From positions 3,459,137-3,523,136 of the forward strand of contig NC_061064.1 in assembly GCF_021917145.1 (NCBI RefSeq): DNA of 64,000 nucleotides. The letters are read 5' to 3'. The position numbers and the translations under genes are program-made. This document shows, piece after piece, positions 50,591 through 64,000 of this stretch (position 1 is its first letter; the number at the start of each line of letters is the position of its first letter). The notes under the pieces were generated by a model, which had not been told where the DNA came from, ran no database searches, and was given only the letters and a program-made list of their open reading frames with translations. Source of the stretch: Hypomesus transpacificus. Lineage: Eukaryota > Chordata > Actinopteri > Osmeriformes > Osmeridae.

Positions 50591-52096
50591 TTAGTGCTGA
50601 ATCCTCCTGATGGACTGGATCTGGGGAGTCTGGGAGTGGGATCCAAACTCACGGTAGCACTTGTACTCTCCACTGTGGCAGTCGCACTCCATGATGTACT
50701 GGTAGCCACGGAAACCGGGGAACTGGTAGCACACCCAACTGTGTAGAGAGAGAGAGAGTATGGGAAAAAGCCATCAGATTTGCAGTCCATGAGAGGATAG
50801 AGCAATCAACAGAGAGAGCAATCAACAGACAGATAGGACAGATATAAAGCAGTGACTTGCTTGTGTTGTCAAAGGGGTTTTAAAACGGTGTAGTATAAGA
50901 GATTGGTACTTACGCTCCGCTCTGGATATGCATGGATCCCACCTCGTTGTGCATCCATCCCATGGCCTGCAGGGAGGGGTAGTCATCGCACAGCTCAAAC
51001 TGACGACCCATCATGTTCTCCTGCTCGTAGATGGTCATACGGGACTCCTTGTGGCTCTGGGTACAAAAGAGCAGGAACAGTTCAGGTAAAGTCCTTAAAT
51101 GCCCCCAAATCCTCAGAGACCCTTCAAGAGATGGTATGCATTATATCTTGCATGAATGCAATGCATTATTATTAATAGACGCAAGTTTGTAGTAAAATTG
51201 TATTTTCGAAATTGTCATAATGATAATGTGCTCGGCTTGGAATAGACTTACAGCTGAGCAGATGGGCCTGAAGGAGATCATCCTCTCGATACGGTAAGAG
51301 TTGCTGCCCATGTAGGCCTCGAAACAGGGGTAGTCACCCTTCTCCAGGATGAACTGCTGTCCGCAGAAACTGGAGTGCTCATAGCCAACCCAGCTACAGA
51401 GATACGAAGACACACATCAGACTTAACGGTTAAGTGTTTTGTATGTCTCGAGAGAACAAATACAAAGACAAAAAACAAAGAGTTCTCAGAACTCTGTGCA
51501 GTAAAAGATTTTGAGTTTTAAGAAACTTACGCTCCACACTCGACCTTCAGGGAGCGGATGTTCTCCATGCCACACTCCATGATGTTCTGGCAGCAGGCGG
51601 TGAACTCCACACGCTTTCCCTGGAACCACTCCTGGTCGTACACGGTGATCTACACACACACACACACATACATACACACATATGGAACCGTCATACATGT
51701 TTCTTGCAGGTGTAATTCCTTGAGTAAATGTCTTGAAATGAAAGCATTTTCAAGGCAAACTCCACCCACCCTATACTTGTGTCTCAGCTGGTCAAGGTTT
51801 TTTTTGTAAGTGTTGGGGTGTAGGGCTTTGCTGGTTAATGTAAGGGTTTGCGAGTAGATGTATTTTCTTGGCTGGGATTATTCATTTATTAGAAGAACTG
51901 CAGTCATAGTTCTAGCCAAATATATTGTGGTGGTGTAAGAGAATTGCATAGTAACCAATACTAAGACTGTAACGCTTAATGACAGTAAGTATGGCTGATA
52001 CAATGTGTACAGTTTCTTGTGTAGGCTCACCTTCCATGGTCCCATGGGCATGGGGTTCATGGGGTTCATGGGGTTCATGGGGTTGGTCTGAGCCAT
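50591..52096 (-). CDS. cryba1: Crystallin beta A1
   Basis: Five coding exons, 52096-52031, 51649-51531, 51393-51252, 51056-50914 and 50738-50591, join in frame to 205 residues. Beta-A1/A3 crystallin is a structural lens protein with four Greek-key motifs, one per exon after the N-terminal arm. Motif 1 starts [16 protein letters not shown]. Motif 2 has [20 protein letters not shown]. Motif 3 has [16 protein letters not shown]. Motif 4 has [19 protein letters not shown], ending IQSIRRIQH. The arm is [20 protein letters not shown], with a tripled NPM unit not in human A1. A splice acceptor just upstream of the ATG and an upstream non-coding exon (52547 to about 52590) with a TATA box complete the gene. 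Fish have two paralogues, a and b; I cannot choose. Confidence 0.95.
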
Positions 52097-52546
52097 CTTT
52101 TTCTATATTTCAGCACTGCCCTGGAGAGAGGGAGAGAGGAGTTGTTAGGATTTAAATAAAACACAAACTGTGACATTCTCAGGCAAAACAAACATTAGCA
52201 CATAGATAATCATTTGCACATATATTTAAAAACTGTATCCAGTCATGTTTTTCTTAGTAGCAATCATTTTCTCCCATGTATCGTGGATATTACTTTTGTT
52301 CAAGCACAAAGAGACGTGTTAAACAGATAAGGTAAACAGAGATCTGCCCTTTTTGATGTTGTTTTTTTATGTACGCAAGTTAAAGTCATCTGGATTTTGA
52401 GGTCTAAGGCCATTAAGGGTCCAGTATCTGACCCAGAAGGAGCCATACAAATCCTACTACACACTGTAACTGCTCTGTGCTGTAATGGCTCCTCTAAAAA
52501 CTTGACAGTTTCCCCTCAATTTTGTGCAAAGGCCAATGAGACCTAC

Positions 52547-52626
52547 CTAAAATGGTGAGCTTTGTGTGTCTCGGGAGTTCCACTGAGCGGTCTGCCAGCC
52601 TAGTGTGTGTGGGGATATATATATAC
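52547..52626 (-). promoter_or_regulatory. cryba1 TATA promoter and non-coding first exon
   Basis: On the minus strand TATATATATA (52625-52615) precedes by about 30 bases a start region near 52590. A donor GTAGGT directly follows 52547, so exon 1 would be about 45 bases and non-coding. A matching acceptor lies about 25 bases upstream of the start ATG. TATA-type promoters are usual in crystallin genes. Confidence 0.65.
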
Positions 52627-55584
52627 CCCCTCGGGGAACAGGGGCCATGAGAGAGGCACGCCCAAGGTGGTGTCAGCACTTTGCTTTTCTCTGGCCATTG
52701 TTTTTGGGATTACACACACATACATACACAAAGAGAGTAGGTGTCTATGCTGCACTTCACACACACACACTCACAGACTCACACAACGAGGGGTGCATTC
52801 TATATGCCAGGTACATAATGTATGCCCATGCATACTGTATACTGTCATGTCAGGATTCACAATATACCCCTAATCAAGAGTATGATTTACTTCATGCCTT
52901 TTCTTAGTTGTATTGGGGCAAGCTTGATGGGAATGAAAACTTGTCTTCATTGCAATCATTTGTGAATGACAGCACCCAGTTTTAAATGACATCACTGATT
53001 GTGACTGAGACCAGCAGGATATGGGGCGACAGGGCAATGGAGGGAATTGGAACTGCCCAGAGCATGGTTTGGATAGATTTAAATTGACTGGCACACCACT
53101 GACACTGCTTTGGCTTTGGCTGATTATGTGTGATGGACAGTATCACTCGGATATCAATAAAGTGTTTAACAAGGGACAGAAAGTAAGGTTTTAACAATAT
53201 GGAAAGAGAATGAGAGATACAAATTGGATAGATAGAAAGGATTTTAGTAATGAGAAAGTAGTCACAATGATTTCATTTTCTCACAGGTAAGGATACAGTG
53301 CAACTGCATTGGATGTTCCATGCACAAAAACAAACCCTTTTTACTTTGTATTCTTCTTCATTATTTATTCTTTACAATGACTGAAGAATAATAATACATC
53401 TAGATATATTCTTCATGTACTATAAATAACCCAACCAGATACATCTTTTGAAATATAGTCAAAGGGGAGAGAGGCCCTAGGCCATATACGTTCTGTACTA
53501 CATTTCTACAGCTCTCCCTTCAGTCATTGTATTGCTAAAGCAAACAAGCGGAGACTGAACAAAACAGGCCTGAGAGACAAGGGCTCCACAATGCTAACCA
53601 GCTAACAGAAGCCACCACCTCCTCTACTCTCTCCGCCTAACAATGAGCATGTAGGAGCAGCTTACTGAGGTCAGCACATTGCCCAGGGCTGTGAGTGTGA
53701 GTGTGAGTGTGTGTGTGTGTGCACATGCCTAGGTGTGAGTTCACGGAACGACATTAGCATATATTCCTGTGTCGTGCGTGTGTTTTTGTGTGTTTCTGCT
53801 GATTGCTGACAGCAGGGCCATGAGTGACAAAGAGACCAACACGGTCAGCAAACCTATGGAGTAGGCCTGTGGGACTATACGGTCCATCACATAAAAACAT
53901 ACAGACCTTGCAGACATTTGACCATAACCATTCCAAAGAGGAATGGCAATCGCACATAAACAAATGTACGCTACAGAAGTCCATGTTGAGTGCAGTTCAG
54001 AGTTGCCTCAGACAGCTCGTTTTTAGTCTTGTTGGTCTGATTCTCTGAGAGCTTTTCTTAATAGTCCATTCCTACACTGTCCTGCTTGGTCATATTATGT
54101 AGTCAGTCCATTCTTGTTCTCATGAATGCAAGAGGAAAAGTATCTCAATTCTATTTTCATAAAAGTGTTTTCCTTAAGATCAATTTTTCAACAGTTCAAG
54201 TCTTTTACAACAGCAAACCACTATGAAGAAAGGTACCCAACCACACTGGCAGACATCAATTAGTCTTTGGCCATACCAACTGGGATTGCAGTCCATGGCT
54301 GGCTGGTATTGCAGTATGTGTGTTTAGCCTCTAGAGAGCAACCCCTCTTCCAATGCACTGCAATGTCTTGGCTTGTTATGTTTTAGAATGGAAAGGCATT
54401 CTAGAACAACTGTGACATGTCAGGTTTCTTCTATGGCATTTCAGATTGCCAGGGATCTCCCAAACTGTAGTTTGAATTCAAATTTTAAATGATGGAGTCC
54501 AGTATCAAAAACACTCTGGTTGTTGGTTGAGAATTAGTTCACAAGCAGTTTAGAAAGTTCCACTATTTTCAAACGTAAACAGCAACATACACTTTTATAT
54601 TTTAATCGATAAACTTTTTGCTCATCAGTAGGATCAAAACCATGCAAATAACTATGCTCATGTGTTTTTTTCTGTCTTTAAAGGAACATATTCTCTTCCT
54701 GGTCCGTGATAATGTAAAGAAACTGAGGGTGTCTGGGAAAGATACATAATGTCAGGTAGAAATGTACATTCGAAATTCCATAAGACACAATGAATTCGAT
54801 ATTATTTCATTCATTGATGATTCATTAATTTATTGACAAACTTGAGCTGCCCATCCCTTTCTCATTGAGACAGGCCATTCAATTTTTATAAAAAGTAACT
54901 TCAAATGTATGCTAATTACAAACCATTGCAATTAAGTCTATTAAGCTCCAATTACCAGACACCTATGGTGGTTACACACTAAGCAGTCTACTATAAATGT
55001 GATAGCTAAAAGGTTACGGTGGATGGAAATGGGCTACAGTTGTAACACTTTTTGAGTGACATCAGAAATGGACCATACCATAGTTGAGAGGGGAAAAGGG
55101 GCGCAAGGCTACCACAAGGGACTATTAATGCAAGCTGCTCACTGATCATATGAATCATGATGAGTGGGTGGGCAAAAGCCGTTTCGTCAGCATTTGCACG
55201 TCAACCTTCCCTCCATAACTAAACCATTCGAAGTAAGACGTTCCCCCTCCCCATGACCGTGTGAAACCATCTGTTCGTCTTTGTAAGACAACTGTTTTGT
55301 TTTGGAAAAAAATTGTCTTAAGAATTCGGCAACTCGCCATCTGAACAAACCACCCGCACACAAGAATCCTTGGTCCTTGGCGCTCCGCCGGTGAGTAGGC
55401 TAGGTTACGACAAAGACGTGAACTCCGTGGTGCAGCCAGACTCCAGCTCGGAAAGAAAAAAGGGATTTGAATTAAGCACCGGGCATAGACAGCAGCTGTG
55501 CATCCTTCGGCGAGGGAGGGAGGGTGGGAGGCAACTGTTTTGTATCTTGCAAGCCCGGGGTAGAAAGGGGAGGAGGGACGGAGA
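52627..55584. other. Divergent gap, cryba1 / unc119
   Basis: About 3 kb of upstream sequence. (CA)n tracts lie near 52705-52795 and a (GTGA)/(GT) tract near 53695-53725. The last 250 bases before unc119 turn GC- and purine-rich as in a promoter. No gene is recognised. Confidence 0.45.
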
Positions 55585-56511
55585 ATGAGCTATTCTTGTA
55601 CTAGTAGAGGCAACAGCCAGGACCCGTCAAGCGCTAAGTCCACCAGCAATAATCCAGGCAGTTGCGGTGGCGGAGATACCGGAGGCAGTAGCAATAACAG
55701 CTCCAGTAACGTTACCGGAGGCGGCCAGGCGAGCCCAAACCCTAACCCAACGGCAGCAATGAAAGTGAAGAAAGGCTGCAATTCGACGGACGTGGGGGCC
55801 CCGGTGACAACGGAGGACGAGCTGCTTGCCAACACAATAATCACCCCCGAGGATGTATTGGGCTTACAGAAGATCACAGAGAGTAAGTTATTGGGACCGA
55901 CACACTGCTCCTATCACTCTTTCTTTGCATACACGCTCTGATCTCAAATACCGGCTACATGGGAATATGGAAATGAACAGCAGAATTTGTTTGAGGCAGT
56001 GTCTGGATGAACGAGACTCAAGGATTGGGAACCGTGAATGGCTCTTTGCAACACCACGTCTAGCAGGCAGTTCAAATTGTATAATTGATTTCCCTCAGCA
56101 TTCAGATAGAGCTATGAACCTTCTCTCTTTACAATGTATAGGATATTGTAAACTAAGGACCTCACATCTTTAGGGGTAAAAACCATTCAGAGAGTTAACC
56201 TGTCAACAGTCTCGGCTACAATTGAAAGCGGGGGAGAGAGAGAGAGATTGCATGTATGTGCACTTATGTACACAGGATCAGCTGGTCCTATATCTATCCA
56301 TCTCTGATGCCATAACCCTAGTAACCTCTTAGGGCAGGACAGAGTTAGCTAACAGGTGGCCAGCAGGGCCCTTGACTATTTTAAGTCAAGTATAATACCT
56401 TACACAACATCCTGGCTGACAGGTAGAGGAACCCATGACTAGTCCTCAGAGCCTCATTGTGGAAAACTGAGCACTGGAGAGACTTGGTTGTTGCTGTTTG
56501 TCCTCTAGACA

Positions 56512-56559
<48 letters not shown>

Positions 56560-59500
56560 CACTGAAACTGCTGTAGAACTGCTAAGACAAACAAGACCTC
56601 CATCCATCTCTCTCTTCTTCAATGATTCATTTAATCTCTCCAACTCCCTTTCTCTCCTATTTAATTGCTTATCTTCCCTCTGTGTCTTGTCTCTCTTCGT
56701 GGCCTGACACCTGGGAGCTTCAGACAACTTATTTTCCACAAGATGGAAGCCAAATGTCTCCTTTTACCCATCTCTGGTCCTGACAGCAGAGACCAAATGA
56801 AAGATAATGTGCACGTGTGTTTGTTTATTGGTTTAACCTAAGTGAGGCTTCCCTGGCATAACTGGGCCGAGACGCCTGGGAATATTCTCCCTAGCCCAAC
56901 GCTGTTATCGTCATAGAAACACTATGGCTCCCAGCATCCTTAGGGGCGTTGGGACTTGCTTGATTTCCTCTGTCACTTAAAGGCATACTTGAATCGCCCT
57001 AGCTACTTGTATGTATCCATGGTTACTGTCCAGAAGACTGCATCTACATCCAGCCGTCTCTACCTGATCCTGGCTCCATCCTTAGAGATCTCCTGCCCCT
57101 CCACATCTCTGCTTATCCACTATTACCACTATTAAGTTGACCAGCTTCTTAGTCTGTCCTCCTGTTCAGAGCAACAGTTGGTGCTGTTGTGAAGCACCTT
57201 AACGTCTTTACTTCATGACACCTATTTACTTTGTGCATACACAACTTTTTATACTCAGCTATACTACCTGGGAGGGGTTTCAGTCTTTTATATCAGACTC
57301 GAGTCAATAACTGTCAAACGCACGTTAGAGTGGGGAGAGCCCTCGCTCGTCAGCTGTCAGCATGAGAGGGCTGGCTGCTGGCCTTGTCTTCTCTCCCTCT
57401 CTCTGGTCAAGATAAGGGGCCGATCCTCCCCAACGCAGAGAACCACCCGAGCAGCTCCCAAGAAGAAGAGATGTCCATATGTCGTTTTCAGAACCCATGG
57501 CTTTCCTCAGTTTCTCATGAGGTAAACCTGTCCACGCTTAACCCTGAATGGCACACACTGGCGAGAGCCCAGCAAACCACTGCTGTTTGCTAACAAATAG
57601 TCCCTGGCAAAACCCATGCTTGAGTAAATCTTCCCCATTTCACAACCAAGGAAAGGCTTCGCCCCAGCTTCTCACTGTGACATGTTATATAGCTCTGAGT
57701 TCAAGGGTCTAAAATCCCTTAAATCATACAGATTGATAAGTGGGACACTTTTATGTAAAGGTGGGAATACCATCAATGTAACCTATCTCACACGTAGAGT
57801 ACACACACACACACGCACACAAATAAGCAATGCGTTTTTCAGAAGAATGCCAGTGTATTCGCAGTGACCCTATGTGATATCCTACTGTATGGTTTAGCCC
57901 TGCCTTTCCAGTCTTTTCATCAGATGTGGCTTCCCCCCACACCTTATTTCATCTTAAACGTCACACCTGTCTCCAGTCCGCCCTCAGCCCCTTCCTCCAG
58001 TCCTAAACCTCACCCCACCTCTTTCGGCTCCCTCCCTCTAAGGTGGATTTGCGTTCATGCGAATCACTAAAGCAGATTAGTCCAGTTGAGCCTCGGAGTG
58101 CCTTTATCGCCGTTTGGTTGGCTGCTCAACATTTCCCAAACTTGTTTTTCTTACCTACCTTTTATTCTCCCCAAGACATAATGGCCAATCTTCTGGTCAT
58201 TCTTACTCTCTTGGCTGACCTGGAGGAGGATTGAAGTCATGATAAATTAATAAAGCAAGACTTGACAGTGAGTCACGTCAAAGCAGTATCTACTAGAAGA
58301 CCGCACATAATAACCCTCACATCTACAGTGCCGCTGTCTGCAGCATTCTGTCTTTACCCAACTCTCAGTGCCATATTCTTGACCAGACAATGGGCTCACT
58401 TCAAGTTGAGTTCACAGTTTTACGTGTATTTCCAGCAGCATCCTGATTGGCTTGGAGGAACAAGGACTCTCATTGGTTAAAGGGTCATCGGCGAGGTTAT
58501 AATGATGCCACTAAACTTTGAAAGTGATGTCATACTCCATATTATGATCTGAAAGGCAACCATTGTGTGTGGGAGGCCTGGTGACATGGTTTAGTTTCCA
58601 TGCCAGCATGCCTATGTGTTTTTAATCCAAAAACAGTCTGTTGCCTCTAGTGTGCTAGCCCCCCCTCTTTCTCTGTCTCTCTCTATGTCTCTCTCTCTCT
58701 GTCTCTCTCTCTCTCACCCCCTCTTCAAGCTAAGAGGAGACACAAACACCCACTCCTACCCCCATCTGGCTAATCTCTAAGGATTAGTGTTTAAAAATGG
58801 CTTCAACTGTCCCACAGTTCTGTCTGGCTATCAACCACCCTCGTGCACCACACACCACATGAGTGATCAGGGAGCGTGGACGCTCCCTCAAAATATGTCC
58901 TCTTATGTTCCTCATGTCAAGAACAGCTGATTTTTGAACAGCTGGATTGGGTGAAAACACTATGAATTTGATCAAATCAAATAACAAGGGAAGAGAAAAT
59001 GACTTGAGAGCAGAGTCGTATTTACTGAATGACGGGGTGTGTGATGTCTACATTATTGTAGAGAGTCCTCTGTGTCTAGGAGGATGGCGGGGCCTGCTTG
59101 TCGTGCCTGTTCTAAATCTGCTGTTGCTTGTTGCTAGGTGATTGTGACGGATCAAGTGCAGTAACGTATGAGAAAATATGAAGGCTGTGTCTGTGAACTT
59201 GTACATGTATGTGTGGTGTTTCGTGTCAGCTTGCGTGATAGCAAGTCAGAAGCCGTATTTGTGGTGAGCTGTTGACTTCCTGTAGTTGACTGTTATCAGA
59301 GATGTAACACCAAACTTTATCAACTTGACTGTGGTTTGGGTTTGTCTCTCCTTGTGTTTGTCTCCCCTGTCGGCTCTCATCTTTGTTCAAGTATGCTTCT
59401 GGTGCGTGAGAGGAACAATTTCAGATATTTATTGGTTTCATATAATAATTGCTGTGATGGCAGTGTGCCAGACTTTACATAAGAGAATTTGCAGCATCTC

Positions 59501-61468
59501 CAACTCTCTCTCTCACACATGCGCGCTTTGGCTGCGGTGTGAACTGGAGGCTAATCTCTAAAGACCTGTATGTGTGTACCACCATCCTCTGTGACTGATA
59601 GTGGTGTATGTGTATTGGTGGGGAGATGTTTGCTTTTGTGAATGTCTACTGACGTGTGTCTATGGGTGCATGGGTGTTAATTTGTGTGTGTGTGTAGTTG
59701 TGTTCGGTATTAGGTAATAGGCGGAGTGTGAGAACCTTGATGCAACGCGCTAAGGCTTGAGATGTAACACAGAAGGACAGAAACGAGCACACACACACTT
59801 GCTGTGCTCGAGGGCATTAGAGAGCTCCATGGAATCTGTCAGACGTGGAAAAGACCCTACTGCTTGTGTGGCACATCCACATGTATTGACTTGAGCCATT
59901 CAGTCTGTAGAATAGGATTGCCTAGTGTTGGCAAAGAAAGTGGAGGCCACCTTCAGACAGAGAAACGAGGACACCAGACTCAACCACATGAGACAGCTGC
60001 TCTGAACCCGCACACACTCACATAAACATATATAGAGATACAAACAAGAACTGGTTATGAATGCACATAATGACGTATTAGCGGGAAGGGGTGCAGGTGA
60101 GATCTGGAGCAGGCCGGGCGTAAGCCTGGGCTCTCTTAGGTCCCCGGATCCAAGGGTGCTCCTCTGTTGTCAGGTCCTCTCCCCCACGTGATGATGAGAA
60201 GAGCCTGGTGGAGGGAGGTTAGCTGAGGTAACAGATCTTATGGTCATGACGGATCTGTTGCTACACCTGCCATGGGCATCAGGGCTCCCAGGAAGCAGGA
60301 AGTCAGACCTGCAGCTTGGCTAGGGAACACTAATCAGCAGTGACACTACCTAGTGATGGCAGGAAGGATTAGAGTACTATATATAACTGGATGTGTGTGT
60401 GTGGAGGGTAGGGGTGTGCTTCTGATACCATGCAATACATCTAGATATCTTTTTGCAGGTTTCTGTTATATATTAACACTCCTTTTTTGTTTGTTTTTGT
60501 TTGTTTCTCCCCTTCCCTCCTGTCTTTCTTTCTTTCTCTTTTTCTCTCTTAAAGACTACCTGTGTGGGCCCGATGAGAATGTGTTCAATATTGACTTCAC
60601 CAGGTTTAAGATCAGAGATATGGAGACGGGCACCGTACTGTTTGAGATCACCAAACCCCCTTCCGCAGGTGAGACGCGCATTTAATTAGGTTTTACGTTG
60701 ATTAGATGTAAAAAATATTTATTGTTTTAAACTTTTGACCCCCCCCCCCTTACACACTCTCTACTTCTCTCCCTCTTTGTGTCAGATAAAACAGGAGACA
60801 AAAGGGATGTTGACCCAAATGCCGGCCGCTTCGTCCGCTACCAGTTCACTCCCGCCTTTCTCCGACTGCGACAAGTGGGCGCCACGTAAGTGTGTCTGCT
60901 TATGCAGGGAAGAGATTAGACCTTTAGGAGAATTTAGCCAAACACCCTCAGACAAAAAGTCAGGAACACATTCATCAAGGAATTACAGAGCTAAGGAGCT
61001 TTGAATGTTACAACTGTCTCTCTCTCTGTCTCTCTCACAGTGTGGAGTTCACAGTTGGCGACATGCCCATAGAGAACTTCAGGATGATTGAAAGGCACTA
61101 TTTTAGAGAGAAACTGCTCAAGAGCTTTGATTTTGAGTTTGGCTTCTGCATGCCCAGCAGCAAGAACACCTGCGAACACATCTACGAGTTTCCTCCTCTG
61201 TCCGAGGATGTCAGTGAGTAGACACACACAAGCACACAGGAACCCCCTATCTGAACTGTTCAGTCAGCTGAACAATTTCTAAGAGTTTATGTGCAGCCAG
61301 TGATCCAGGGCTCTGTTTGAACACGGACTGACTGTGTCTCTATCGCCCCCTGCAGTGAGAGAGATGATCCTGCACCCATACGAGACGCAGTCAGACAGCT
61401 TCTACTTCGTGGACAACAAGCTGGTGATGCACAACAAGGCAGACTACTCCTACAGTGGAGGCCCGTAG
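55585..61468 (+). CDS. unc119: UNC119 lipid-binding chaperone
   Basis: Five exons, 55585-55882, 60555-60668, 60786-60885, 61041-61213 and 61356-61468, join in frame to 265 residues. UNC119 binds N-myristoylated cargo such as transducin alpha and carries it to photoreceptor and ciliary membranes. The beta-sandwich core covers [80 protein letters not shown] and the end [13 protein letters not shown]. Start: the ATG at 55585 gives a Ser/Asn/Gly-rich extension of 58 residues. The internal ATG at 55759 gives MKVKKG, the N-terminus of human UNC119, and a 207-residue protein; this second start may be the main one. Intron 1 is about 4.7 kb. In human the gene lies at 17q11.2 with CRYBA1 and GOSR1. Confidence 0.95.
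55883..60554 (+). other. unc119 intron 1
   Basis: A 4.67-kb intron. It has a (CA)n tract at 56509-56562 and a CT-rich tract near 58672-58713. I see no nested gene, SINE or conserved hairpin in it. Confidence 0.5.
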
Positions 61469-64000
61469 GGGCCCTGGCTGGCTGACGGAGGGACAGATGG
61501 ATGTATGGACAGACCTAGGGACCATGTATACACCCCTCTGCTCCCCTGCTCTCCCCCCCATCCTAATTCCCTCCTCCATGAAACAGCTATGGTCCCACTC
61601 CTCACAACAGCTCTCAACACAACCAGAGACCAAGCTGTTTATGTGTAGGAGTGTGTGTGTGTGTGTAGGTGTGTGTTTGCGAATGTGCACACTTGTACAT
61701 GCGAGGGCATCTAGATGAAGTTTGTTTGCGATATAAGAGTCTGGGAGAGCACACATGCACGTACACATGCACAAACAGACTTGGTCAGACACTGCCATTG
61801 ATCCAGTAGAGACTGTACCAGCGTATAAGTGTGTGGTAGGGTGTGTCTGAGTAGTCTCAAACGATATGAAAGACCAGCAAGGCTCTGTTTAGGACCAGTT
61901 GACAAATGAGAAAGATAAGGCAAGTGCTATTTCTTCAGATTCTCTGAATGTGTGTGTGTTACCTTGTGGATGTTTGTGTGTGAAAGTTGTTGTGTGTGTT
62001 CCTGTCAATATGAGTCTCCAGCATGACAAAGTCAATTGAACTTGAATCTTTTCCCAGATATTCACCTCGACCTCTTACAATAAGCGCAGTACACAGACCA
62101 TCACATTTGTTAATCCGTATAATCGAAAATGTGTCTTTGTAATGATATGGTTCTCCTCAAATCAGTCGTGTTCCCAGTTCAGATACAAGGCGTATATTAC
62201 ATTTTAGATGTGGTAGCAAATAGACTCGTTTAGAGCCATCTAATCATCTTATATGTCCTGCTGTGCTGAGAGCATAACATTTGAATGGACCTAAAGATAA
62301 GTGATAACTGTTCAAAAGAAAAGGGGATTTTGCCCTTTGTGTATCGTGCTGTTTGCGTGTACCAGCAGACCCTCCCAGCGTCCTTATTCACCTGACGTGT
62401 GCGATTAGTCTTACAATGCAACCAACGTTAGGTACCGACCACATCCCATGAGGATTTATACAAATTATGTCTGTTTGTCTCTTGGCATTGGGAATATGTA
62501 AATCTCTTTTATAGGACAAAAAAAGGGAAACTTGAAACGCTTTACTGATACACGGCAATGTCTTTTATTTGTATTTGCGAGGGGAAAACGTAATGAATCC
62601 CGGTCTGGAATGTAGGATGCTTTTAAGCATTTATTCTTCTGAAATGTCCATATCCTCTCTTCCTTGCACTCTCTCCGTCTCCTGCTCCTCTCTTTGTCTG
62701 CTCTGAAAACATTCCAGAGAGTTTAGGACCTGTGTGTGTGTTTGTGTGTGTGTGTTTAGCAGACAGGTGGCGCTGTCCTTAACCGGACATATCTTGACAG
62801 TCAAAAGTGGCTTCCTATCCTCATCAACTTCATTGTGGTTGTAATGACACTGAGGGGTTAGATGGGTGACACACAAACTTCCAGGAAGCATCTATCACAT
62901 TTGCTTTCATGTGTCCAGGTTGGTATGTCACTGGAAGTGTAGAGATCTAAACCTTCAAGGCCACAGTGTCACCTTGCGCTCTCTCTCTCTGTCTCTCTTA
63001 CTCTCTCTGTCTCTCTTACTCTCTCTGTCTCTCTTACTCTCTCTGTCTCTCTCTGTCTCTCTTACTCTCTCTGTCTCTCTTACTCTCTCTGTCTCTCTTA
63101 CTCTCTCTGTCTCTCTCTTACTCTCTCTGTCTCCCTTACTCTCTCTGTCTTTCTCTGTCTCTCTCTCTCGCTCTCTCTCAGGAAATCTTTTGTTCTTTAG
63201 GGCTGGTTAATTGTCGCTCATTAGAATGGGAGACAAGATCGTTTAGTAATCATTTGGGACAGTGTGGACACTGAACTGAAGCGGCTGGTTTCCCTGGTGT
63301 CTGAGGTGAAAGGTGCGTCTGAGGACACTGTGGCCTGATTGGTGTAGCGTAGTGCCAGCTGATGGAGCCTAACCTTACTCAGCCACGTGGGGTTGAAATG
63401 GATGAACTTGAATGACGATGTTAGTCAAACATGTATAACAGATTTATTTATGATTGTGATTCATGTTAAATGATTTTGAAATAAAACTGTTCAAATATGT
63501 AAAGTTTTTGACAGTTCAAATGCCAGTCTTGGAAAGCAAAAAATAAAGGTTTATGTGAATTTTTGAAATAACAATGGGTTTTGTCTTTGTGTGTGTATGT
63601 GTGTGCACACCAACCTATTGGTCTACAGAATAAGTGTTTTTTACATGTATTGTGTAGGATACTTTTGGGGGGGATAGACAAAGATCAGTCATTTAGGAAA
63701 CATACAGGTATTTTATTTCCAGAGTACAAACAAAAATGCTTACAATATTCTACACCTGTGAATGGCTAAACATGGGTTCCATCTGATTGTTTCTTATGCA
63801 GTGTCATCTGGGAGCCTGGGATTTTGACAGTGTTAAGTCCCAAAATACAATTTATAACAGTAACGCACCCAGATAGGAATTGTTACTGTCATTTACCCTG
63901 AGATGCAATGTATTGTATGTTCCTAATCCAACAAAACAAACAATGATAATAAAATATCATCGATCCTTTCATTTACAAATATATATAATACAGTGATATG
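61469..64000. other. unc119 3' UTR and right flank
   Basis: The unc119 3' UTR may run about 2 kb to AATAAA at 63480-63485, with another at 63542-63547. A CTCTCTGTCTCTCTTA-type tandem repeat is at 62981-63178. No other gene is recognised before the right edge. Confidence 0.5.
62981..63178. repeat. CT-rich tandem repeat of about 18 bp
   Basis: Roughly ten imperfect units of CTCTCTCTGTCTCTCTTA, probably within the unc119 3' UTR. Confidence 0.9.

Overview
Organism. The window is vertebrate nuclear DNA and reads as a ray-finned (teleost) fish. Every gene is split by short GT-AG introns. Long (CT)n, (GA)n, (CA)n and 4-bp microsatellites are dense. Two tRNA-derived SINEs of one fish-type family are present. 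Two neighbouring F-box genes look like the tandem fbxo40 duplicates known from fish. I cannot name the species. I see no bacterial genes, CRISPR array, provirus or LTR element. Layout, left to right. (1) Left edge: a GC-rich, NRF1-like promoter of a gene probably running off the left end. (2) 1.6-10.5 kb, minus: a CLUH-like gene with 28 coding exons (1696 codons plus stop) and an unusual 450-residue acylation-type N-terminus. (3) 12.6-13.8 kb, minus: ccdc92b. (4) 15.2-23.3 kb: two fbxo40 copies head to head, an inverted duplication with patchy near-identity that looks like gene conversion. (5) 23.6-25.7 kb, minus: tlcd2. (6) 26.7-32.0 kb, plus: a Rieske/AIF-family oxidoreductase (AIFM3-like), with a SINE inserted in one of its splice donors. 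(7) 34.5-35.4 kb, minus: a LIAT1 homologue. (8) 37.6-41.6 kb, plus: the non-coding host gene of the microRNA mir-22. (9) 43.0-43.8 kb, plus: trarg1 (tusc5). (10) 44.9-49.1 kb, minus: gosr1. (11) 50.6-52.6 kb, minus: cryba1 with a TATA promoter. (12) 55.6-61.5 kb, plus: unc119. Context. From general knowledge, human CLUH, CCDC92B, TLCD2, MIR22HG, LIAT1 and TRARG1 lie in 17p13.3, and GOSR1, CRYBA1 and UNC119 in 17q11.2. The window therefore joins two blocks that are on opposite arms of human chromosome 17, with fbxo40 and an AIFM3-like gene as extra members. The genes are not an operon; they form a conserved neighbourhood. Muscle (fbxo40), adipose and muscle glucose transport (trarg1), mitochondria (CLUH family, AIF family), Golgi (gosr1) and eye (cryba1, unc119) roles are mixed. 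Exon models were built by hand from splice signals and family similarity. The reading frame was followed across every junction and each CDS length is a multiple of three, which makes the models firm, but no database search was possible.
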